From Pigoraptor vietnamica (Eukaryota > Opisthokonta > Filasterea), in NCBI GenBank assembly GCA_943704525.1, contig CALSCQ010000531.1:1-21013 (forward strand): a DNA stretch of 21,013 bases, given 5' to 3'. Below the pieces are notes generated by a model. That model did not search any database and had not been told where the DNA came from. It saw only the letters and a program-made list of their open reading frames with translations. Positions 12,542 through 21,013 of this stretch are shown here, piece by piece. Numbering within the stretch: position 1 is the stretch's first letter; every line of letters begins with the position of its first letter. A program made the position numbers and the translations under genes.

Positions 12542-15173
12542 ATGGAGTCGCGGCGCGGCGGTTACAAGAAAGCGGGACCTGCATCCGCAGCCGCCGTGCG
12601 CGCAAAGCAGAGGGAGAATGCATCAGGTGTGTGTGGCCGATGTTCTGCACTGCCGGCAGGAGACTGCCCCACGTGCGCGCGTCGCTCTGCGACTTTCTCC
12701 TCGCTCGTATATAACATTTTGATTTGAACGTTCGTTCGCTTGTTTCGACAGAGCGGCGCAAGCAGAACCGCGAGGCGCTTTTGTTTGCGAAGCGCATGCG
12801 CGTCGATGACGTCATGGACGGCGGCGAGGGAGGCGAAGCGGCGGACGACGTGGTGGGAGAGGACGCCATTCCCGCGCTAGTGCGCCAAATTCAGGCGCGA
12901 AAGGGCCGCATTGTCGCTCTTCGCAGCCTCCGCCGCGCGTTTGCGTCGACGTCCCTCTTCCGAGATGCGTTTGTGAGGTGCGCGGTGCTGTAACGTAGTG
13001 TAACTCTTTCGCTTCTCTCTCTCGGTCGCTCTTTTTTAGTGAATGTTCCGTGCGTATGTGTCGCCACGTCGTTAATGTGCCCGCTGTGGTGTAGGGCGGA
13101 GGGTGCTGCGGCTGCGCTCGTGGCTGTGCTGGCCTCGTCCCACGAAGCAGAGGAACAGGTGCGTGTGTTCGCTGTCCGGAGCAGAGTGCGCCATTACGTT
13201 CGCGTCTAACTCTGTGTGTGTGTGTGTGGTGTTTTGCGAGCGTGTGTAGCTCGAGGCTGCGTGGTGCGTGACGAATCTCGCCGCGGGCGCGCGCGAGCAC
13301 ACGGCAGCCGCACTGCCAGCGGCGCCCTATTTGATCGCCCTCCTGTCATCCGACAACGTTCTCCTCCAAGACCAGGCCGTGAGTGCGCGCGCTGTGCCGC
13401 AGTGTGTGTCTTGTTACAAACATTATACGCTCTATCAAGACGGGCCCGTGAGGGCGCGCACTGTGTTGTTGTGTGTCTCTCTCTGTTTGCAAAAATCATG
13501 CGGTTATCTGCCAGAAGGTGTCGTACAGCCGCCCTCAAAGACGCATCCATTCCAGGCATGGGCGCTCGGCAACATCGCCGCTGACAGTCCAGACACCCGG
13601 CGCCTGCTCTGGGCGCAGGGCGTTCTCGTTCCCCTGTGCCGCCTTCTCTCCCCCGATCGCCCGGCTGCCGTGGTGCAGTCTGCCGCATTCGCCTTCTCGC
13701 GGCTCGTGCGCGAAGGATCTCCCGAGCTCTCGGCGGACCTGTTTGCCGTGGGCGTCCCGCAGGCGCTCGTGTCGTTGCTGTCGTTCCATCGCATGCGCGC
13801 CATAGCAGCCGCACAGGCCGTGGGAGGGGTCGGAGGCACTCTAGGGCTTGCGTCGCAGGACGCTGCGGACGCCCGTCACGTGGTCGCGGAGGTGATGTGG
13901 ACGGCCGTCTTTCTCACAGCGGGGAAGAATTTTGAGCGAACGGAGGCGCTGCTCTCTCTCGGGCTCGGCACGGAGCTGGCGTATTGGACGTGCGCGGCGG
14001 CGGCGGACGTTGTGGGCGGCGTCTCGCAGCACGGCGCTGTCCTCGCGCTCCTGCGCACGCTCGGCAACATCGCCGCGGGGCTGGACGAGCACGTGCTTGT
14101 GCTGCTTGCGGCGGGCGGTGCGAACCTCTTTTCTGCGCTGCGATTCTTCTGCACGTGCGAGGACGCGTGAGTGGGCGCCGGGCGTGTGTGGTGCTTATGC
14201 AGCGCGTGTGCTGTGGGCATCCTGTTAATGATATGGGATATGTGGTTCTCTGACGTTGTTCTTGCCTGCGTCTCTTCGTGTGTGTGCGCGCGCGTGTACA
14301 CGTAAGCTGCTGGAGGGGGCACTCATTTCGCGAACTGCAGCGTGTACCGGCATGAGGCCGTGTGGGTGGTTGCGAACCTATCCGCTGCCATGCACCCCGC
14401 CATTCTCGAAGCCGTCGTCGCGAGCGGACTTGTGCCGGCACTCGTGGCACTCCTCTCGCACGAACAGGCCGTGAGGCGGGAAGTGAGTGTCGGCTCTTTT
14501 AACCACGTGTCCCCTTCTGCGTCGCACTCTGTGTCCCATCGCATATCATTACCGGAATGCCACCTTTGCTCATTTCAGCGTGCGTGCGCAGGCGGCCATT
14601 GGGTTGTTGAACATGGCGCAGCACGCGCAGTGGGTCGACGTTGTCGTTTCTGCGGGCGCGATGCCGGGTACGTGCGTAACAGCGGCACTCCTCCAACATT
14701 TTTTGACTGTAAGAGTATTTGTTACGGGCGCAACAGCCTCAAATCTTCGAATCCTAAGACGAGATTTCTCTTCTTTTGTCGCAGAATTCTGCGGATTGCT
14801 TTCAGTGCACGACATGGAAACGGCAATGTTTGCCGTCCAGATGCACGAGCTCGTCCTTCGCCTCCACCCGCAGGTGCGTCCGTGTGCGCGTACTACAACT
14901 GTCTTTTCACGTGTCCCACTTGCGCACGCTCATACGTCACAGTGCAGTTCACCATTGTGTATGACCCTTAAAACCTCGTGTGGCCACATTCGCGCACGCA
15001 CTCACACACTCACGCACTCCTCTGTCTCGCAGGGCCGGCGTATTGTTGAAGAGACGGGCGCAGTGGACAAGCTCGACGCGCTGCAGTACTCGCGCGGAGA
15101 GGTGGCGTCTGCCGCAGCAAGCCTCCTCGCGCGATTCTTCGATGGGGGCGACGACGCAGCCGACGGCGATTGA
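12542..15173 (+). CDS. KPNA: Divergent importin alpha (karyopherin alpha), 9 exons, 520 aa
   Basis: Exons: 12542-12626, 12752-12977, 13095-13158, 13250-13378, 13556-14166, 14341-14482, 14592-14667, 14785-14873, 15033-15173; all phases agree. The length is typical of the family. A short basic region with RRKQNREALLFAKRM (about 30-44) is a reduced importin-beta-binding domain. Armadillo repeats follow with the NLS-groove Trp/Asn pairs visible: W130/N134 (AAWCVTN), W170/N174 (AWALGN) and W380/N384 (AVWVVAN); LLRTLGNIAAG is the ARM6 type. In the repeat expected to be ARM4 the pair is replaced by F213/R217. The end (EETGAVDKLDALQ) matches the usual C-terminal helix. It should act as the cargo adaptor that binds classical NLSs and hands them to importin beta. 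The IBB basic clusters are weaker than in yeast or human proteins. Confidence 0.95.
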
Positions 15174-15249
15174 GTCACTGGCCGTCGATAGCTCGATCAC
15201 GTGAGCGTGCGCACCGACACTTTGGGGAAAGGCGATGGGAGAGAGTCCC
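15174..15249. other. 76-bp convergent spacer between importin alpha and RPP14 stops
   Basis: The two stop codons are separated by only 76 bp, so the two 3' UTRs almost certainly overlap. No polyadenylation signal is visible within it. Confidence 0.8.
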
Positions 15250-15562
15250 TCACGAGGCGCGGCTGTCGCAAGCGAGGCCGAGGAGGAACGCCGACGCCTG
15301 CAGCACCTCAAAGACGCAGGGCTTCTGGTCGTATGTGCCCAGCAGCGTCAGTGCGCCGCGGACAGCTGCGGCGTGCCTGTGGAGGGGAACGCGCAGGGGA
15401 GGGGGAGGGGGAGTTGAGTATTGGGATTTGATTGGTGTGGAGTGAGACTTGAAATAGAGAACAAAGCACATGAAACAAGCACACTCGTCAGTGCTATGGT
15501 GGAAGGGGAAACTGGCGCTCGACGATTGAAAGAAGAGTTATTGAGAACACGTGGTGTGTGGG

Positions 15563-15652
<90 letters not shown>

Positions 15653-16397
15653 GGGAGTTGGGGAACGTACATGGCGGGCACTCGCAGAATGGCCTCGCGC
15701 ACATTCCAATCGAGGCGCAGAACATCAACGGGAAGCGCTGCGCCAGCCTGCGATGTGGCACAAGCGAGTGAGCAGTGAAACGACAACGATACGCACACAC
15801 AGTGGCTTATAGACACACACACACACTCCCCAATAGCAAAAGAGAGATGCGCAAAGGAATACACACAGCATGTTGCGCAGAACGTACCGATCCGTGAAGC
15901 TGGCGCAATGCGGCGACGACAATCGTCTTGAAGAGCGCCGCGTCCACCGAAGGGACGTTTGTCGTTGGGAACGTCCTGCGAAACGAGAGAAGCGCAGAGC
16001 AACGCAGAGCCTCCGATTGAGAAGAATGGACAATTCAAGGAGTCACTCACGTCACACACTTACACACGCACACTGCATGTACGCGAACGCACGACACGGA
16101 CACGCACGCATGCACGCACGCACGACGCACGACACGGCAGCGCACGCACGACGCACGACACGGACACGCACGCAATACAGCGCACGCAGACGCATAACGC
16201 ACGCACATACACATATATCGCATGTTTCGCACACATAAATCACTCACACATTACGCGACTACAAAAACTGGCACATAACTGCTCCGTAGCACGCACACGT
16301 GGCACATATTCACTCACAGGCGAACGCGCAAGTAAGAAAACCCAGTCGAGCGGCGAAACGTGCACGCCGCGGCACCGGCGCGCTCCGTTGCGTCCAT
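15250..16397 (-). CDS. RPP14: Ribonuclease P/MRP protein subunit RPP14, 4 exons, 123 aa
   Basis: Exons: 16397-16318, 15975-15888, 15747-15671, 15376-15250; phases 2, 0, 2 match. The product is 123 aa, about the length of human RPP14 (124 aa). Motifs in order: FSYLRVRL (about 20-27, first strand, equivalent to YHYMKV), VDAALFKTIVVAALRQLHG (about 37-55), AALPVDVL and REAILRVP (about 59-80), then ALTLLG and the C-terminal VLQASAFLL-x9-S segment. These line up residue for residue with remembered features of the vertebrate protein. It would be a core protein of nuclear RNase P (5' tRNA maturation) and RNase MRP (rRNA processing), of the Pop5/Rpp14 fold. The start ATG is the first one in a frame joined to the conserved strand. 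Introns 1 and 3 are loaded with simple repeats. Confidence 0.93.
15567..15651. repeat. Pure (TG)n microsatellite in RPP14 intron 3
   Basis: About 42 uninterrupted TG units on the + strand, hence CA in the RPP14 transcript. It is the longest pure dinucleotide tract of the window and lies 20 bp downstream, in transcript sense, of the exon 3 end. Confidence 0.95.
16060..16210. repeat. CACG-rich minisatellite in RPP14 intron 1
   Basis: Mixed CACG/ACGCACGAC units. A 22-base block is repeated exactly at 16116-16137 and 16142-16163 (period 26), with a diverged copy further left. Confidence 0.8.
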
Positions 16398-16976
16398 GAC
16401 GGCTGGGTTCGCGCAACACGGCAGAGGGAAGAGTGCTGCGATGTATAATCACGCGTCGCCAACACCACCGCTTTTCGCTTTCAATTATCGAGCAGCTGAG
16501 CGCCGACGTTGATTGAGACTTGCACCGCGATAGGTAGGGGTTTGCCCAGGAAGTGGAAATAGCCACACCTATACTGCTTCACTTTGTTGGCGCTCCTCCG
16601 CTTCCCTTTCTTCCACTTTCATCGACTGTTTCGTCTTTTTTCGCTTCCACGCGCGTCGTCCTTTGGGTTTGTTCTCTTGGCCACCGTTGGAGTTGATGGA
16701 CGAGGAGGCGAATTCGCGCATTCCCGCGGGAACGCCGGCGCGGTCAGGGCGTTCACTCCGCTCCGTTTCAGTGCAAGCGTGCGGAGGCGGCCAAAGAGGT
16801 ACGAGGACGAGCTGGCAAAAGGGGCTCTGGTGGGAATGAGCCAATTGACGAATGCCGGCAAGCACCGAGCCGCACGTCGTCACGGTGCGCGGCACACCAG
16901 CAAGAAACATCGTCCTCACGCCATTTATTCGCACACCGCTCCACTGTTCCGTGTGCCGGCTATCTCCTAGCCTTCT
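16398..16976. other. Ambiguous 579-bp spacer that may hold a small gene
   Basis: Open frames exist on both strands and I cannot decide between them. On the minus strand a frame ending at 16569 finishes in a Lys/Glu/Gln-rich tail (GRRAWKRKKTKQ, EEREAEERQQ) typical of nucleolar-type proteins. Its third codon positions are less GC-rich than in the other genes. On the plus strand a frame from about 16750 to 16970 reads PKRYEDELAKGALVGMSQL and has better codon bias, and an ATG at 16696 opens another frame. Gene alternation would favour the plus strand. The AATAAA of the neighbouring secreted-protein gene lies inside. No known family was recognised. Confidence 0.3.
16924..16929 (-). promoter_or_regulatory. 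Polyadenylation signal AATAAA of the secreted-protein gene
   Basis: A canonical AATAAA lies 48 nt downstream of the stop codon of the gene ending at 16977, in the right orientation. Confidence 0.6.
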
Positions 16977-18564
16977 TTAGGGATCCGCATCCTCCGCCGC
17001 CCCTTCGACGTCCCTGTAAAATGCCTCGGGTGCCTCGTCCACTTCGCTCATGGGCAGCGCGGCAGAGTCCGCTTCACGGCGCCGGTCGTACGTCGCAAAC
17101 GTGTCGATCGTCGTCGAGGCATCGTCCACAGTGATCACTTCGGCGTGGAGCACATTGCCGAACGTGTCGTATACGGCCTTGACGAATGCGCCGGACGCCT
17201 CGTCGCGCAGTATCCGGACAGTCTGCCCGAGGGAGTTGACGGACTCGCCGATGATGTCGAGGTCGGTGAGGTTGCCCACGATGCGCTGCGATATCACGTG
17301 GCCTGCGACGCGCACGGCAATAAAGGAGTGAGACGCTAATGCCTTTGTCAATATAGCTTTGCGGAAGCGGGGCGCAGACGAGGAACAGGGGCACGATTAC
17401 GAGTGTGTTCTGCAGTGTCATGGGTGGTGTGCGTGCGATCGGAATGGGCGACGGACTCGGTGTTCAGTGTAACGCCATCAGGGTCCAGTTACTCACCGGT
17501 GGCGTCGACGGTGCGCTCGATGATGTTGCCGAGGTCGTCCACGATCCGCTGCACCGTCTGTCCGAGTCCATTCGTCACTGTGCTCAGCACGTTCTTCACG
17601 AGGTCGCCCACGGAATCCACGAGGGAGGAGAGAAGGTTGGGGCGGCGCTCGAGCACGCACAGCGCACGCGCTGCAAGGTCGGACAATTGCGAGATGAAGA
17701 ATCAGCAGGAAGTACGTGTCGGTCGTGGCGTGAAAAACGGGGCCAGTGTGTACGCGGGTGCGTTGACATTCTCACTTGAACGCAAGCCGGTGTGCGGGCA
17801 ACCACCTACATGAATGAAACCCGTGTACGGACAGCTCACACAAAGAGCTGGTGTGTGCGCGTGTGTGTTGACACCATTACATGACTGCAAGCCGGCGAGG
17901 GGACAACCGAACTCACACAAGATGGCCTCCACGCGGTCCAGCCGCACGCGGAGGTGCGCCTCTGCCTTGACGTTCTTGATCACGAGGTCCACCTTGTCGA
18001 TGGTGACGTCAACGCCCGCAGTGACGGAGACGAGGTTCGCGATCCGCGCGTCCAAGTTGAGGTGCGCTTTCAGATTGCGGACGCGCAGCTTCACCTGTTG
18101 AGCAGGCCACAAACACATTAGAACGTGAATTGCAGAGAAACGCAATGGCATGCGCGCGCGTGCGCGTGCGTGCGAGTGACAGCCGTGGAATACAGCGCTG
18201 GTGTGCGGTTGCAGCTGAACGGCTGGCAACACGCCGTGCACAACCACTATAGTCGAGAGACCGGCGACCATGCATAGGCTGCAGGCTGACAATAGCCACG
18301 CACATCACGCGCACCCACCAGTCCCACGCTGAGGTTCGGCACGTCCAACACGACGTCCGGCTCGGTGTTGCAGCACTGGCCACTGGACGTCTGTAGATTG
18401 GAGCAGCAACAACTGGTCGCGTTGCACGACGACGACACGTCGTCCGTGTTGCTCACAGTGGCGCGGACGGGAGATGCAGCGAAAGTGGTCGCAAGCACAA
18501 GGACAACGGCTGCCAACACAATGGAGACACTCGCACCGGAAGTAAAGGGGATGCCGAGAGCCAT
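16977..18564 (-). CDS. Secreted protein of unrecognised family with internal GQTV repeats, 4 exons, 307 aa
   Basis: Exons: 18564-18319, 18094-17917, 17670-17497, 17302-16977; phases 0, 1, 1 agree. The ATG chosen gives a clean signal peptide: a hydrophobic core of Val/Leu/Ala (about 14-30) ending in ASPVRA near residue 37. The frame stays open upstream, but no ATG precedes it with a better signal. A Cys-rich cluster (about 50-69, seven Cys including CCC and CC) follows. Residues about 83-140 are amphipathic beta/helix repeats with alternating Val/Leu and charged residues (VRNLKAHLNLDARI, VIKNVKAEAHLRVRLD). Two copies of a GQTV-x(5-6)-D-x-GN motif occur: GQTVQRIVDDLGNII (about 173-187) and GQTVRILRDEASG with DTFGNVL (about 220-245). 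The tail is acidic. Function unknown; a secreted or cell-surface structural role is only a guess. Gene structure is well supported, family is not. Confidence 0.85.
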
Positions 18565-19913
18565 GCTTGCGAGAAGTGCGAGCCCAGCCACAAAGGATTC
18601 ACAACATGCGCAATCACATGCGCAATCACATGTCACGCACACTTTCGCATAGCTCGTACAAAACTCTGTTCAGTTTTTGCACGACATGGCCCCACTGTCA
18701 ATGACGCGCTCGAAAGCCGCGGAATTGCGTGACGTTGGTCACAAGAGCTACCCGAGAAGTGGGCGGGCACTACATACTGCCGGCGCTGCGCAACGCATGC
18801 CGCGCCCTCAAAGACACCGACGTGCGGAGAGAAAAGAACCTCCCGGAAGCACGAAAGAAGAGGGGAACAGGCCTATTTCGTGCTTTGTGTGTGATTGTGT
18901 GTGTGTTCTCACTCTGGGTGCGCGTGCGTGGATATGGATTGGCTGGAACATTCGCATTTGCAGAAAATACCCACGAAGGTTCGATTCCGTGATTCCGTGA
19001 TTGATTTTTTTTTCTTTTTTTTCTTTTTTTTTTTTTGTGTTTGGCTGAAAGGTGCCGGCAACGAAACCAGGGCCGCGGTCATTGCAGCGTCCCGTCTCAG
19101 CCAGATTATGTGCGTGTACACCTGTGCCTCCCTACCTTCGCGTGCCAGCACCCACCGGCAACCGCGGCCGCGGCTCAGTATCAGGCCGTCATCAGTCGCC
19201 GTCCCGGCCAATGTGCCGGCCCCGGCGGCAGTGAGGGAGACTCGGAGACTTGAAGTCGGCAAGCCGACCCCGAGAACATAGTGAGACAGTCTTAACACTG
19301 ACTGTTCTCGCACAGCCGGCGTGCAGTCGTAGTGTGAGAAAAAATCACAGCTCTTGCAATGAGAAGTCGCCGACGGCTGACACTGTGCCACGCAAAGCAG
19401 TCAGAGACAGACGCCGCAGCTGCAGCCGGTCCGCTCGCGCAGTTGCCGGCTCACAATGATGCCAGCGGCACAGTTCGCGAGGGACGGCCCGTGTCGGCGC
19501 ATCAGGCGGTAGAGGTTGCGCAGGGAGGGGGGCAAGGCGTGTACCGGGGGCCGCCATTGGAACGCGTCTGTGTCAGGCAGGGGCAAAGCACTGACGTCAG
19601 CACCGGCCGCCGGGGACTGGCACTGAGTCAGCAGTGACTGAGACGAAGAGCCGAGGCCGAGGAAGAACGCCGAAGAGGCTGTTCCGGCAAATGTGGGGCC
19701 TCACCGTGCCTTCCCTCACCTTGATCACGACAAAGATGCCGACTCAGTACTTCTAACAGAGTTACGCGTTCAGTGTGACTTGTAACCGACTTTTAATGTT
19801 ACACTGGTGGTCTTTTTTTTTTTTTTCACACTTTTTTTCGGTCATTTTCTGGTCGTCAAAACGACCGACTTTCTCGTGGGAAGCCCTTCTCGTGCACGTC
19901 TCCCCCGAGCACC
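18565..19913. other. 1.35-kb region without a convincing gene
   Basis: It holds the promoter side of the secreted-protein gene (18565-18700), a B-box-like GGTTCGATTCC (18978-18988) followed by an interrupted T run (19005-19036), an imperfect inverted repeat around 19276-19312 (GAGAAC...GTTCTC) and another T run (19812-19826). A minus-strand stretch at about 19466-19580 looks exon-like (LRNLYRLMRRHG) but has no partners. Codon bias is mixed throughout. The region may be decayed accessory sequence linked to the Crinkler-like relic that follows. Confidence 0.5.
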
Positions 19914-20928
19914 ATGCCGCGAGCCGAGAAGAAGCGAAGTGCAGTTTCGGACGCAGTGGCGCCGCAGGATGCACCCCCGTCCACACAGCCGGTGCCGGGG
20001 AACGCAAAGTCGGCGAGGTCCGAAACAGACGTCGCCACTGCGGTAACAGGCGTCGCCACTGCGGTAACAGGCGTCGTTCCCTGGGCTGAGCTCGTCGCAA
20101 CGCGCCGTCTCGACGAACGCCACGCCAACAAGTTCATCGAAGACCTCCCTTTGCTGGCGGCTTCGACACAGTTGCCCGTTTTAATCCCCAAGGATTTTTT
20201 GAGCCATTTCCCCCACCGCGCGCTGCTCCGCTCTGAAGCGGTCTGCCTGTGGAACGAAATTGTCGCTGCGTTTGAAGCGTACGAGAGGACGGGCATCATG
20301 ATCGCTTCCCACTGCATGTGCCTCTCGGCGCCCAGCGGTCAGGAATGGGCAAGAGCTTCATCGCGTATCACTTTGCGGCCCTCGCCCACGCGCACGGATG
20401 GCTCGTGGAGTACGTGGTGAGTGTGTCGCTTCATGCCGAAGATGTACGTGGTGTGCGAAGTATGTGGTGCGTGCTTCTAAGTGTTCGCTCTTATGGGAAA
20501 GGTCTGAAGTTGTTGCTCAAATGATGTGCTGGCTTTCGAGGTGCAGGCGAACGCGAACGAGATTACGTCTCCGGGGGGAGCCTCGGACTATTTGCGCATG
20601 TTACGCGCACTTAATGGCACCCTCCTCGCCGGCGTCAATGTCAAGGTGGGTCTTGAGTTCGGGGGACGGCACTTTCAGGGCCAGCCGCTCGCGGGGCTCG
20701 TGGATTTCGGCCTCGCCAACGACACCCTTGCGGATAACGTGCTCGCCGTTGTCACCGGCTGCTCGAGCTGACAATGTGGAACGCAACGCCCCACCTGCGG
20801 ATAATCGACGAGCACAACCCTGACCGACGCCTTCTGGGCAACGGGGGGAAGGGACCCGAATGCGTGGACACCGCGGTGCCAGTGGAAGGCGAACTTTGCG
20901 GACTTCGAGAGACTGAAGGGGGTGTGTG
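19914..20928 (+). pseudogene. Crinkler/RHS-type P-loop ATPase relic, frameshifted, probably running off the window
   Basis: An ATG in good context (CACCATGCC, 19914) opens a frame with a low-complexity N-terminus, then PWAELVATRRLDERHANKF and an alpha-helical segment up to a beta strand (CMCLSAPSG, about 20315-20340). The Walker A motif (GMGKS) is readable only in another frame, one base off, from about 20343. That frame ends at a good donor (20417); the intron 20417-20546 ends in GTGCAG. The next exon reads YLRMLRALNGTLL and stops at 20771. A shifted frame then gives ELTMWN and RIIDEHN, a Walker-B-like strand, and a further shift near 20820 gives DAFWATGG to FERLKG (about 20920). A donor-like GTGTGT follows and the window ends. 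This order matches the P-loop domain shared by Crinkler and retrotransposon-hot-spot proteins. At least three frame breaks argue for a pseudogene, though sequencing errors are possible. Confidence 0.65.
20031..20072 (+). repeat. 21-bp in-frame tandem repeat in the Crinkler-like N-terminus
   Basis: Two identical 21-bp units encode VATAVTG twice. The unit length keeps the frame, unlike the breaks further downstream. Confidence 0.9.
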
Positions 20929-21013
20929 TTTTGCTTGCCGGATGTGTGTGAGTATTTTACTGCCGGATGTGTGTGTGTGCCCCGTGTCCTCAGTCTCCTC
21001 TTTACCTTTTCCA
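20929..21013 (+). other. Probable intron of the relic at the window end
   Basis: GTGTGTG follows the last readable segment. A GCCGGATGTGTGTG block occurs twice, and a CCTCAG acceptor near 20993 precedes a frame that leaves the window. The gene relic therefore probably continues. Confidence 0.35.

Noticed and set aside
16480-16562. Minus-strand stretch reading YFHFLGKPLPIAVQVSIN, first taken as the RPP14 N-terminus
   Set aside because: No ATG opens it, a TGA follows before any usable donor, and the exon at 16397-16318 gives a better match and correct phase.
20646-20678. 33-bp mini-intron in the Crinkler-like relic
   Set aside because: Donor and acceptor strings are present, but the segment is in frame and far shorter than any other intron here.

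Overview
The window is nuclear DNA of a GC-rich, intron-dense unicellular eukaryote. Six complete multi-exon genes can be assembled by hand. Their 34 introns all obey GT-AG and keep every reading frame open, with strongly GC-biased third codon positions. The gene set suggests a flagellated protist or early-diverging opisthokont-type organism: a FAM149-family protein (ciliary in animals), a KIBRA/WWC-like tandem-WW protein, a MARK/PAR-1 kinase with UBA and KA1 domains, an importin alpha and an RNase P/MRP subunit RPP14. I cannot name the species. (TG)n/(GTGC)n microsatellites fill many introns.

Layout: 1-997 holds no recognisable gene, only a CA microsatellite and a 38-bp tandem repeat that runs into the end of the first gene. 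998-4226 (-) is FAM149-like, 10 exons, 580 aa. 4227-5182 is a divergent intergenic region with a marked AT-rich island. 5183-7782 (+) is WWC/KIBRA-like, 6 exons, 440 aa. 7783-8294 is a convergent spacer. 8295-11864 (-) is a MARK/PAR-1-like kinase, 7 exons, 760 aa. 11865-12541 is a second divergent spacer. 12542-15173 (+) is importin alpha, 9 exons, 520 aa. Its stop lies 76 bp from the stop of RPP14 (15250-16397, -, 4 exons, 123 aa). 16398-16976 is ambiguous and may hold a small gene. 16977-18564 (-) encodes a 307-aa secreted protein of unrecognised family. 18565-19913 has no convincing gene. 19914 to the window end holds a frameshifted Crinkler/RHS-type P-loop ATPase relic (+).

The well-supported genes alternate strictly in orientation (- + - + -), so promoters are shared divergent spacers and 3' ends converge. 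There is no operon logic. Functional links are only general: polarity and Hippo-type signalling (WWC, MARK), cilium (FAM149), nuclear import (importin alpha) and tRNA/rRNA processing (RPP14). The right end looks like accessory, decaying sequence beside a housekeeping block.
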